64,000 bases of DNA from Acanthochlamys bracteata (taxonomy: Eukaryota; Streptophyta; Magnoliopsida; Pandanales; Velloziaceae): assembly GCA_019914995.1 (NCBI GenBank), contig CM034142.1, positions 7,129,513 to 7,193,512 on the forward strand, given 5' to 3'. A model generated the notes under the pieces. The model saw only the letters and a program-made list of their open reading frames with translations, made no database searches and was not told where the DNA came from. Positions 1 through 10,481 of the stretch are shown here, one piece after another (position 1 is the first letter of the stretch; the number at the start of each line of letters is the position of its first letter). The position numbers and the translations under genes were made by a program.

Positions 1-97
1 AAAGGTGAATCTTGTGTTACTGGTTTTGCTCTTCTTGGAACTACATTGTTATAGCAATGGTTCTCTATAATTTTTATCTTAAATAATTGAACTGCAG

Positions 98-395
98 GTC
101 TTTGTCTTCTATGCCAAGCTTTTTCATGCTTTCGTTGGCTATGGTTGGAATTAAGCAAAGAAGTAGAGGAAAGCTCTATGCATCCATTGGATTTCGAGCA
201 GGAATTTTGACAGCTAATTTTATTCTACAGCATAGGAACATCGTGTCGTACCATCCAAGTGCACCTTCCTGGCTGACCAGCATCCATCCATGGCGGCCGT
301 TTGATGGCATTGTTGGTCTTACCGTTTGTATTGCCTTGGCAGCTCTTTTTTTTCCAGAAAACCCTGTTGGGAAGAAGAACCAAGTTGAGACTTGA
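98..395 (+). CDS. CPBP/CAAX-protease-like membrane protein, last exon (partial)
   Basis: Only the terminal exon lies in the window. It follows a 3' splice site (actgcag ending at 97) and runs about 99 codons to a TGA at 393-395. The reading SLAMVGIKQRSRGKLYASIG, then FRAG, is the pattern that follows the second catalytic helix in plant CPBP-family (Abi / CAAX amino-terminal protease) membrane proteins. The C-terminal stretch WRPFDGIVGLTVCIALAALF is a hydrophobic membrane segment of the kind that ends the plastid members. The usual His of the third CPBP motif appears to be Arg here (FRAG), which also occurs in plant members as far as I recall. The role in those families is proteolytic or not established. 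Family assignment is from recalled sequence similarity only; the rest of the gene lies upstream of the window. Confidence 0.6.
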
Positions 396-1936
396 GAGAT
401 TTGGAAGTACCAGAGCTTCTCAGTTCGAGCATCGGAGCAACAGCAAAAAGGCATTATCCATATATAAACAAGGATCCTTTTATAGTACTGGTTGTGGAGG
501 AGCTAAAAGGATCATCTACTACTTTGGTCACAGATAATAGCACCAGGAGTTTTGGGTCTTGTCCTGGTGCAAATTGCATGTTAAAGAAAGTGCCTTCAAG
601 GCAAGATAGGAAAATTTTTGCAAGATCAGTAATACGTAGTGTACAGTTTTTAGAGGAGCTATAGAGGTTTCTGTATGTATATAAGACATTTAGGCTGCAT
701 GTATTTCTAGATGATGTGTGCATTTGTATTATACCTTGTTTATATTTGTATAGCAACATGGCATATTCATACATCTCCATCAGTGTATATACCGAGTCCT
801 GTAAACCATTGTATGCAGAAAATTTTGATACATATAAATTGGGTTCACTCTACCTTTTCAGAAAGACTTAATGAAATGTTCCAGATGAGTTTTTCAAGCG
901 TCTACTTGTCACCTTTCTTGCATTACTCGAAGAACTTGGTCAACGTTTTACCACCTTCTTGCAGATTCTTTTGTTTTTTATTTTCTCGGGAATTTTAGTT
1001 GCAGTCGATGACAAGCATACCGTTTAGAGCTAAAGTTGAATGTGTAGTAATTCTCTAAAATTTCATGAATACAGGTTAGATCTCACTGAGATACGTAAAA
1101 ATAAATTTTATGGAAGTAAAATTTAATAAAAAACATTAATAAAAATAAATTTTAAAATAATAATTAAAAAATACAAAATGAAATATGAAATTTTATAAAA
1201 ATAAACTTTAATATAGAAGTGAAATTAAAATTATTTCCATTAAATGATTGAATTCAAAATCTAAAGAAAAAAAGTAAAACAAGCTCTTTGTGTTTCTAGG
1301 ATCCACCACTAATAGTATCAATAATTCTCAGGCAGTACAGGAATATCGGTTCATGTTTTGCCAGTTATTTTGTGCCGTGTTGGTTGGATACTACCAGCTT
1401 CTGTTCCAGATGCCTTACAGTAGTGACTAGCACCTTCCTAAAAGATCGCACTTCGTAAAGGCCATCAAAAGCTTCTTCAACTTCATCATATCATCTAGTA
1501 GAGATGGTAGTTTCTGCTCGAAAACAAGTTCACAACCAGGGGATCCAAAAGATTACTACTCCGCAGACGATGCGGATTTGATTCACAAACGATTCATGAT
1601 TGATAGTAACCGGAGGATAATCAGAAGCGGCAGAAGTTTGTAAGCAGCAATACACGGAAATGATTATGTCGGAGTTCCGGCTCCCAGCTCTGCTTGAGAA
1701 GCGCTATTATTTTTTCTTTTAGTCCACAGACATGTTAAGAAAATAAATTTAACGTTTGAATTCAATCAATATCTACGCTAATTGATGCCTTGGAAGAATT
1801 TAACTTTCAACCACAACATCTCAAATTCCACAGAAATATACTTTACATTGTAATGATCAAACCATAGAAATCTAGCTTCAGGCACTACACCTACAGAAAC
1901 ACCACCCACTTAACTATTACTCTAAGAAACGTTTGA
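396..1936. other. 3' UTR of the CPBP-like gene and tail-to-tail spacer
   Basis: There is no supportable gene here. The first roughly 600 bp read like a 3' UTR. Positions 1080-1280 are very AT-rich. The rest is unique-looking sequence up to the stop codon of the convergent sHSP gene. Short open frames in it have no recognisable content. Confidence 0.5.
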
Positions 1937-3061
1937 TCAAGCAATTTGGACTTCAACCGTCTTCGTCTTCAGTTCTGGAGGCGGACGTTTCCCTACGGTA
2001 ATGGACAGCACGCCATTCTCGCATTTGGCGGAGATATTGGTGACGTCCGCATCTTCCGGTAGCCGGAATTTTCTTGTGAATTTGGAAGAAACGCGGCGTT
2101 CCAGTAGGAGATACTTGCATGTTTCTTCTTCGTCCGACTCGTCGCGCTTTCGCTTGCCGGCACCATTGCCGGTGTTGCTGTTGGTGCCAACGTTGCTGTT
2201 GCTGGTGTCAGTGTTGCTCTTGATCACCAGTACGTTCTCGTCTTCAAGTGTTACCTAACAAGATCATTCATAAAGAAATCATTTTTAGCTCCGCTCCCGT
2301 AATACACATACCGAACCCAACTGTTAAAGAGAAAAATTCCTTAATCAAACACCACATGAATAATCATACCTAAAGCACAGATGCCTAAAATAAAAGATAA
2401 TCTTCCTTAAATGCCCCCATACTTTCGTTCTCACTAGAGATATTCCAGAACGCACCCGTAAACATTTGCTGGATTACCTTATTCAATAAAAAAAGAATAA
2501 AACAAAGATTCCCGCCAAATCCCTAGTAATTAAAACTCTTAAAATTCCCAAAATACACTAGTAATGTGGGTATAGCGCTCCTGCATTTCACACCACATAC
2601 AACCCAAACGTTATAACAACAACGAAGGACAACAATTCCCATAGTACACCTTACGGTCAAAAAACTTCTCAACATAGCAAACCCATTCTACCTTCTACTG
2701 TTTCACTTGCAATTACTAAGTTAAAAAGCAAAGAGAAGTTTCATTCCCATAACACCCCTCACAGTTAAAACACCACTCTACAGTTCTTAAAAAACAAAAA
2801 TCATTCCCAGACCTGCGTGGTTTGTTTGTTCACATTTACCTGAATGTCAGACTTGCTCAACCCGGGCACATCAACATAGAACACGTACACTTTCGCTCCG
2901 TCGAATATATCCACCGGCGCCGCTCTCTCTTCCCGACCACCGTCGTGCTGGTTATGATGATGGCGATGATGATGATGACGAGGATGATGATCCGTTCCGG
3001 TGAAATTGTCCGGCGAGATAAAGAGATGATTCACGGCATTGTCGAACAACAACGTACTCAT
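1937..3061 (-). CDS. Class III (nuclear/cytosolic) small heat shock protein, HSP17.4-CIII type
   Basis: Two exons, 3061-2840 and 2254-1937, are joined across a 585-bp GT-AG intron in phase 0 and give 179 residues. The alpha-crystallin domain starts near residue 50 ([20 protein letters not shown], then SKSDIQ) and continues over the splice into [14 protein letters not shown]. The basic/acidic [11 protein letters not shown] segment and the closing [20 protein letters not shown], then LSITV, match the plant class III sHSP line (Arabidopsis HSP17.4-CIII). Such proteins are ATP-independent holdases that keep unfolding proteins soluble; KRKR could act as a nuclear localisation signal. Two features are odd: a histidine-rich stretch in the N-terminal arm ([15 protein letters not shown], about residues 25-39) and a Ser/Thr/Asn-rich insert just before KRKR. 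Both make the protein longer than the usual 155 residues or so. Heat-shock-element-like repeats lie upstream. Confidence 0.93.
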
Positions 3062-3140
3062 TGTGATTCACGGCTCGCGTGACTTGATGAATCGGAATTA
3101 ACGCGAAGGGTTTGTGTTGTGTTTAAGAAGGGAAGGGGTT

Positions 3141-3268
3141 GAAGATTCTAGATCTGCTGACGTGTTCTTCTAGTGATGTATCTAGAACCATCTTCATCCT
3201 TGAGTTTTGATGTAAAGGGACACGTGGAGCTCCAATTTTCTTGCATTCTTCGAGGTTCTTCTAGTGAA
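3141..3268 (-). promoter_or_regulatory. Heat-shock-element-like arrays upstream of the sHSP gene
   Basis: About 80 bp 5' of the sHSP start codon is GAAGATTCTAGAT (3141-3153), an almost perfect GAAnnTTCnnGAn unit. A second cluster at 3246-3268 has TTC units at five-base phasing (TTCTTCGAGGTTCTTC) but imperfect GAA partners. HSF binding is an inference from spacing and position; no TATA box could be fixed. Confidence 0.55.
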
Positions 3269-3269
3269 A

Positions 3270-5086
3270 AATACTTGCCATATTCCGGGAAAACAAATAT
3301 TTTTAGAAAACATTACGATAGAAGTATATTTTCATGTTCTTTTTTTCATTACGTGCAGAGAATTTTCATAAACACACTGTTATGTTTTATCAACACAACC
3401 AATTTAATTTTTACCAAACTCATTTTTAATATAAAATAATTAAAAATAATTAAATATCCTAGATGCGAAACTGTCGAGGTTGTTAATTTTTTATTCAATC
3501 CGTAAATTCGACTTTACGTCAAATAGCTTTTATTTAAATAATAATATTTTAATTAATTTATTTATAAAAATTAATAATAATAATTTTAATTATTAAATAG
3601 ATTAATTTTAATTTAAATTAATTATTAAATAATTTAAATTAAAATTGAATAATTTTAGTTTGATTATATTCGAATTATAATGTCTACTTTAGTGTGATTT
3701 AAAATGATTGTTAGTGTGATTTAAAATGAATAATAACATTAAAAACTTTGTTTTCCTACCTTCGAATATTTTTTGTCTCAAACCAAACATGTTCTTACAT
3801 CCACTCTCACTATAGAAGCACATGAAGTATAGTTAGACATAACTAAAATTCTAAGTTAGCACGCTTCTTTCAAATCATAACATTCCACATTTCTTAAAAA
3901 ACATATTTCAAATACATGTAAATAAATTCTATAAGAATAAAAAATCATCATAATTTTTTTAAGATAAATAAAAATAGAATTTAATTTTTATATTTTAATT
4001 TTTATCAAAATGGGTTCAAAGTGAATTTTATAGTATAATTTTGAATCAATTTATACAATTTTTCAAGATAGGTCGTCTAAAAAATTATATATTACTTGTT
4101 ACAAAAACATAATATTAAAATTATTAATCAAAATAAAACACTTAAATGATTAGGCTCATACACCAAAAACCTAACCTAATAAAAAAATTATAAATTTTAT
4201 ATAGTATATCAATTCATTCTTTATTTTTATTCAATCTAAAATAAATTTATTTATCCTTTTGGACCTAACGGTGGTCCTTATACATGAAAAAGGGCACCTC
4301 ATTCTTTTCAAATTTCAAGGTGATATATATAAAAATAATAATAATAACAATTGTTGATGAATGTCTGCATAATTGTTTGATCCAGATAAAAAAATTAAGA
4401 ATAATAAAAAATAAAAAGAATCTTGAGTTAAACATTATATATATACTTGCTCCTTGTTAGGTGGTAGTTTGGCCGTTGATTCTTGCAAGTGATTGATTAA
4501 TCCTCTTTTTAATTACAATTATTTTTAATTAATTAAAATAAAGGGCAAAATGTCACGTTGAGAACCTTCACTGAAAGGTTTTCAGTTTCACTTTTTATAT
4601 TCAATGTTAATACTATCATTAACCAAATCATACATAATTATTGCGAGCCGACACGGTTTATAATAAACTTTTAGAATTAGTTTTCGAAAATTAATTTGTT
4701 TAATCGACATTTAATAGTTTTTCAATTAATTTATATATACATTCTTATTTTTATTTCTATTTAATAAGAATTATTCGTGACAATCGAAATTTAAAGAGCT
4801 GAAATATTTTAAATACCAATGAGTCTATTTAAGAGTGTTTATAATAAAAATTTTAAAACTAAAATATTTAGATATATAAATTTTTATGTATTTTAAATTG
4901 TAAAATTTATTAAAAATTTGAGAATGTTATAGAAATAAAAAATAACAATACCTATATCTACACCTCCATATATATATTTCGTAAAAGTTTACTATTACTT
5001 ACTGAAAGCAATAATAAATTACTTATTAAAGAGAAAAGAATGACTATTGAGTTTTATAGGGAAGTAGTGAGAGTTATTGAATACAA
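3270..5086. other. AT-rich intergenic spacer
   Basis: Long A/T runs, simple inverted AT repeats (for example 3540-3660) and no coding frame I can support. It separates the sHSP promoter from the hAT-like element. Confidence 0.5.
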
Positions 5087-5094
5087 CATTTCAC

Positions 5095-5895
5095 ACCATA
5101 GTTGTCGGATCCAGACCGACCAGTCCGGATCGACTCGAAAATCGTCGATCCGGACGGTAAATCGATACGAGTTTGCAAAAAAACCTTTTATACAATCGAA
5201 CTATTTTAATCCGATTTCTCGTTTTGACTCGTTTCAATCCGGTCAACCCGTACGGATAAAACCGGGTTAAAAATTTTTTTAAAATTAATTAAAAAATTTT
5301 AAACTGAAAATATATTTAATACAAAAATAATTCTTAATAGCTCTATGTTGAAAAATAATATGTAGTTTAGATTTTGTATTTGGATATGATAATGCAAAAA
5401 TATAATTGATTATATCTTATTTGTAAATATCAATTATTAGTGATTTTTAAATTTTTATATTGTAAAATATTTAGACTCAAATATGAATATTTAAAAAAGT
5501 TAGTTATATCTCTTTTATGATTTATATATTTTACGATTTTATCTTTTTCTAATCTCCTAATTTATTTAAATATTTCTCATGATAAATTTTAGTTATTATT
5601 ATTATTACTGTTGGTGGTGGGAATATCATGTTGGCAATACTTCAATTTTCGCTATGATTATTATTGCTATTGTTATTGATTAGTAATACCATAATAAAAA
5701 TATTATAATTTTTTGTTATGATTTCTATTATTATTATTATTGGTAGTGTCATTAACAGTAGATTTCTTACTGTAATTATTATTATTATTAATTAAAAATA
5801 TTTTAATATTATTGATCTGATTCGACAGATCAACTTGAAAATCGTGATCCGAATAATTTTTCGGTTCGATGTTCAGTTCGATTCTAACGACTATG
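5095..5895. mobile_element. Non-autonomous hAT-like element (about 800 bp)
   Basis: The same octamer, catttcac, flanks the unit at 5087-5094 and 5896-5903, matching the 8-bp target duplication of hAT transposons. Inside it, the left end reads catagttgtcggatcc (5097 on) and the right end, read on the minus strand, is catagtcgttagaatcg. These form an imperfect terminal inverted repeat offset by two bases on the left. Subterminal zones are rich in gatccgga/ttcgat words on both sides and the core is AT-rich with no transposase frame. The boundaries are read by eye and the element is old. Confidence 0.6.
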
Positions 5896-6235
5896 CATTT
5901 CACATGCCTATCCCTTTCACTAATCTCTACTACTTAATAAATACAACTCTCTTTGTATTATTCGAAGATTATACTAATTGAGTTTAAGATTAGGAATCTT
6001 AATAGTTTGTTTGGTTGGTGTCTTAATAACGATTAATAAGCTTAATAAAGACAAATTTGAAGGCGAGTTTTTTAAAAATGAAATTTGTAAAATTCTGCTT
6101 TAAGAAAAGAAAACAATACACAAAACGACAACAAAACGCTAATGTGATGGCAATGTTGTAATTCTCAGCAAAGCCGACGCCCGATTTATTTAGATACTTC
6201 TTTTGCGGTCCCACCAACCGAAGGAAGCCATCCTT

Positions 6236-6244
6236 CTATATAAG
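6236..6244 (+). promoter_or_regulatory. TATA box of the SAUR gene
   Basis: The sequence ctatataag lies about 90 bp before the SAUR start codon, a typical plant TATA-to-ATG distance for a short leader. No auxin response element was fixed with confidence. Confidence 0.55.
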
Positions 6245-6333
6245 AAGGACGAGTCTGAGTTCCAGCTTCCAGCTCTCTATTATATTTGAAGTGCGACGAT
6301 CGAGGAGAAGAGGTGCTCGTCGCCGGCGGCGGT

Positions 6334-6747
6334 ATGGCGAAGATAGGAACACTCGGCAAACTCAAATGCATATTAAAGAGGTGGCACTCGTCCAGCCGGT
6401 TATCCCACCGGCCGACACCGCCACCGACGAGGACAGAAGATGACCGTACGTGGCGCAACAACAATATTAGTTCATCAAAATCATTCCGCGGCGACGTAAA
6501 AGAGATACCTGCAGGGTACTGTCCAGTATACGTAGGCAAGTCTCGTCGCCGGTACATCGTCAGCAGCAGCATTACATCTCATCCGTTGTTCCGGAACCTT
6601 CTAGAACGTTCGGAGAGCGACGAAGGAAGCGTCGTCGGTTGCGAAGTTGTTTTGTTCGAGCACCTACTGTGGATGCTCGATAATGGAGATCCGCAGCCGG
6701 AGGAGTCTCTTGATGATGATGAGCTGGTTGAGTACTACGCTTGTTAA
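6334..6747 (+). CDS. SAUR-like auxin-responsive protein (SAUR76-78 group)
   Basis: An intronless 137-residue protein. The first ATG in frame is at 6334, giving MAKIGTLGKLKCILKRWHSS; the open frame continues upstream but without an ATG. The SAUR core is IPAGYCPVYVGKSRRRYIVS, then HPLFRNLLERSE and CEVVLFEHLLWMLDN. The end, DELVEYYAC, is the hallmark I recall for the SAUR76-78 subgroup. The N-terminal 20 residues are basic and could bind membranes or calmodulin. In the well-studied SAURs the role is inhibition of PP2C.D phosphatases, which raises plasma-membrane proton pumping and cell expansion; SAUR76-78 members are linked to ethylene receptors and growth. A Ser/Pro/Thr-rich linker (residues about 20-50) is longer than usual. 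Confidence 0.9.
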   Translation: MAKIGTLGKLKCILKRWHSSSRLSHRPTPPPTRTEDDRTWRNNNISSSKSFRGDVKEIPAGYCPVYVGKSRRRYIVSSSITSHPLFRNLLERSESDEGSVVGCEVVLFEHLLWMLDNGDPQPEESLDDDELVEYYAC

Positions 6748-8047
6748 TTTACGAGGCTTATTGATGAGTTAATTAACTTAACTAAGGTTGAGTCTGAGTT
6801 TATTTGTTTTTGTGTAGACTATTTCATGCAGAGCGAGTATAGAAATAAAAGAAATCTGCTGGAGGTGTGTGAGTTTTAAGTTTATATAAAAAAAATTTTT
6901 TAAAACTTTTAATTCTCTTCTTTTGTTGGAAGAGTTTGAAGATAGAATGTCTAAGACTTATGAAATAAAACTTATAAAAATAAAATTTTTTTAAAATCAA
7001 AAATATTTTTATTTTTAAAAATGAAGTTTATTTTTTATTTTTTAAAAAATAATAAAATATATAATTATTACGTATAATTATTTATATTTTTAAAATTTTT
7101 AAATAAATTTTTTATATATTTATAAAATATGTATTAAAAAATATATAATTAAAAATTAAAAACTAATTTTGTGATAATCAGTTCGTTTCTAGTTAATTTT
7201 AACCTAAAATTTTAGTAGTTTCCTTGTCTTAGAAGTCATTGCTAATTATTTAGTAGTTAATTAATTAATTAACATAATTATTGATTGAAGATTTTTAAGT
7301 TATTAGCATGATCGTGCAGTCCATAAACTTATTAAATACCACAAAAATATTAATTTTCGTTCCACATTATAAAAATGTGAATTTAATATAAACAAATACC
7401 TCTACTATTCTGTCTATTTAATTTATTTTTAAAAGATTATAATGTTTATTTTCTTACTTCTTTCAATTTATTTCGTTTAAAGATTCAATATTCATGCAGA
7501 TGAAAACATTATCGAACAATTTGATTTACTTTTTTTACCTTATTATTAGAAGCTTATTTTACAGAGGGTAGATTTGGAATTAAAAATTAATGACATGTCA
7601 CATGTGAGCTAATAATCATTCTCTTCGCTATTTTCACGTCATTAGTTAGCTTAATTGTATTAAATAAGATTCCCTTAAAAATTAACTTATTATGAACAAT
7701 ATTATTGAAATGGGTTAAATTTTATATTTTTTAATAAAAAATAATTTTATATTTTTTTAATGAAAAATAATTTATATTTTACAAAGCAAATTTTTTCTGA
7801 AAATGAATTTTTTGTTCTTTCTAATGAAGTTGAAAGCGGACCATGTATTGGGCCTTCGATTGTGGATTGGGCTTTTTGGAGGCCAACATAGATAAGGTCA
7901 AAGATGACCCCGATCGAAGAGGAGTTTCCGGGACCACGGAATATCTTCTCTATCGGAGAATCTGGGCCGTCCATTACACATCACCATTCTCAGTTGCCGT
8001 AGATGATGAGTGGATACCGTTAGTTAAGCTATTTAATCATTTTTAAT
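6748..8047. other. AT-rich spacer between the SAUR and J-domain genes
   Basis: The SAUR 3' UTR is followed by very AT-rich DNA (6880-7220 and 7370-7800). At 7843-8046 a stretch of higher GC (ttgggcc, gggccgtccat) looks like ordinary upstream sequence; its open frame matches nothing I know. Confidence 0.45.
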
Positions 8048-8050
8048 TAA

Positions 8051-8236
8051 GGACCTGTTTACTTTTAATATTTAAATACCTTTTATAAAATATTATTAAA
8101 AATTATTTAAAATCTTAATAAAAATTAAAAATAATAATAAGCTGAAAAGCGATAAAAGTAAAACAATCATGCAAAAAACAATCTTTTTAAAAAAATTAAT
8201 AGACACCTTTTGATATAAAAGGAGTAAACCAAACAC
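8051..8236. mobile_element. Possible Tourist-like MITE
   Basis: TAA occurs at both edges (8048-8050 and 8237-8239). The left end, ggacctgtttacttttaat, resembles the reverse complement of the right end, gtgtttggtttactcctttt. The inverted repeats are imperfect with small gaps and the core is A/T-rich. This is a weak call made because a clearer element of the same type lies at 10234. Confidence 0.35.
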
Positions 8237-8508
8237 TAATGATTTAAAGAAAAAACAAATAAAATGAGCAGACATTTTTTTAAATAAAAGCGAAAAAATA
8301 GCCGACATTTTATTCTGGAGGATTCTTCAACTCAAACCTTCCTCTTCTTCTTCATCTTCTTCACACCAAACTCCCTCCTTTTTCTTAAAAAGAAAAACCA
8401 AAAGAAAAAAAGATAAGTTTCCATGTTCATATAATATTCATGCTTATCTGTATCAAGAAATCTGTAACTCTTCATTTGTTGTTCTTCATTCATTCATCTT
8501 ATTATTGA

Positions 8509-10012
8509 ATGAATGAAATGTTTGAAGAAGAAATGGAGGAGGATAAGATTAATGGGAGGAGTGGAGTAGGAGATTTCTATCAAGTTTTGGGGTTGAACAA
8601 AGACTGCTCTCAATCTGAGCTCAAGAATGCCTACAAGAAACTTGCTCTGGTAGCTAAATTTCCATCCTTCAATTTAATTTCAATTCCTTTTCTTTTCTTT
8701 TCTCTTTCCTTTTTTTTTTTTTTATCAAATTAGTGACTTAAATTTGACGTGCTCTTATTTCTCTTCTAAGTTCATTCAAGTTGTTATTGCTGTCTTTTTC
8801 TTCTTTTCTTTTTGGTGTGGATTGCAATTTGAAATCTTTTCAACATGTTCTTAATTACAAAATTTTCTGGATCAAAGTTTTGGTTTTTGGGAAAAAAAAC
8901 TTTGCAGAGATGGCATCCTGACCGTTGCTCGGCGACCGGAAGCTCCAGCACATTACAAGAAGCTAAAGAAAAATTCCAACAAATTCAAGCCGCATATGCA
9001 GGTTTTTTTTCTTTTTTTTTTAAAATAAAATTCCTAAATTTTTTTTGTTTTCCTTCACATAAATTCTTTTTATTTTGACGTGTGTTGAATCAGTTCTTAA
9101 AAAAACAAAATTAACTCTGACGTTCGTTGAATCAGTTCTATCGGACTCCAAGAAGAGATTTCTCTACGACGTTGGCGTCTACGACGATAATGATGACGAC
9201 GACGATAATGTACGACAAACATTTTTTTCTCCCCATGAAAATTCTACCAAAAAAAAAAAATAATAATAGAGATTAAAGCATATATCTTTTTCCTAATTTG
9301 ATCTTCAGGGAATGTGTGATTTTATTGACGAAATGGCTCAAATTATGAACCAAACTCCACCTACTGTAAGTTATTAATTTCACAGAATTCCCAAAATCAT
9401 TTTTTCTATTTTTTTTGTTTATTTTTTTTATTCGATGTTGTTAGAAGAACGAAGGACGAGAGAGTTTGGAAGATTTACAGCAGCTGTTTGTGGACATGTT
9501 CCAAGAAGATTTTTTCCGACTCACTGCGCAGCTCAAACACAATAAACCGGCGCCGCCGCCTCCGCCGGCAATGAACAGCGTCTGCCTCGAAAGATCCTAT
9601 GCATTATCCGCGTCAGCTTACGCATCAATCCGTCCTTCGGAGCAGCAGCCGCCGGTGCGATCGTATAGTATCGGCGGCAGCAGTAGTTGTAACAAACGAC
9701 GAGCTAATGCGATGATCGGATCCGGCGACTCGAATATTCACAATTTTAGTGCCTTCTACTTCGAGGTAATAAAAAATTTTCAATTAGTTTCTTGAAATAA
9801 AAATCTATCAGTTATCAAGGAAAGTGATGGAAAGAGAAAAGCTGGCTATAGCTTCTAATAAGTTGAAAGTTCTTTTTCTTACAAGTCTGTGTTTTTCTTT
9901 GCAGTCATTTGATTCCGGTGAGACGGAACGGCCGGAAGCAGAAAATATCGTCGACGAATGCCGTGTCCTCATGAAACAATTTTTTTTTTTCAAGATTTTG
10001 ATTTTCCGGTGA
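8509..10012 (+). CDS. J-domain (DnaJ/HSP40) co-chaperone, C-type (J domain only)
   Basis: Six coding exons: 8509-8649, 8908-9001, 9136-9209, 9309-9365, 9445-9765 and 9905-10012. They close in frame to 264 residues. The J domain is N-terminal: FYQVLGLNKDCSQSELKNAY, KKLAL, then RWHPDRC carrying the HPD motif that stimulates Hsp70 ATPase, then VLSDSKKRFLYDVG. An acidic DDNDDDDDN stretch and GMCDFIDEMAQIMNQ follow, as in Arabidopsis At3g14200-type proteins. There is no G/F region or zinc finger, so it is a type III (C) J protein, probably cytosolic or nuclear. A second in-frame ATG at 8518 is an alternative start. The C-terminus is doubtful: it runs through a T tract (MKQFFFFKILIFR) where one indel would change the ending. 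Confidence 0.88.
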
Positions 10013-10233
10013 AGTGTTTTAGGATTTTGATTACTAAGTAATTATTCAGAGATGTAACAACTTAAAAAGTTAAAACATTTTATCTATCATTTCATAGTTT
10101 TTATGATCAATTTTCTTTCGTTTTTTGAATGAGTTCATAACTATTAAGATCTAACAAAAATAAAAAGAATAGTGAAGAAAAATAAAGACACAAAATTTAG
10201 TGCTTATAATATATATATAAACCATTTTACTAA

Positions 10234-10478
10234 GGGCGTGTTTACCAACACTCCTAAACTCAAGTTTCACATAAATATTTATAAAAATTAAAATAAATTT
10301 TTTTATCAATAAAATTTTTTTAAAAATTCAAATTTAAAACTTACTAAAAATATATAATTAATATAAAATTTTATTTTTTATTAAATATTTTTTATTTTTT
10401 ATTTTATTTTTTAAATTTATTTTCTAAAAATTTTACTTTCTTCAAAACTTCACTTCCACCCCCAAGGTAAACACGCTC
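10234..10478. mobile_element. Tourist (PIF/Harbinger)-like MITE, 245 bp
   Basis: The element starts GGGCGTGTTTACC and ends GGTAAACACGCTC, which is GAGCGTGTTTACC on the other strand: a 13-bp inverted repeat with one mismatch. It is flanked by TAA on both sides (10231-10233 and 10479-10481), the trinucleotide target site of PIF/Harbinger-type elements. The inside is A/T-rich and non-coding. It sits in the 3' flank of the J-domain gene. Confidence 0.75.
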
Positions 10479-10481
10479 TAA

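Noticed and set aside
6186..6572. 128-codon minus-strand frame over the SAUR gene
   Set aside because: It is an antisense shadow of the GC-rich SAUR coding sequence.
7843..8046. 67-codon frame in the J-domain gene's upstream region
   Set aside because: Composition and words like gggccgtccat look like ordinary promoter-distal DNA; no homology recognised.
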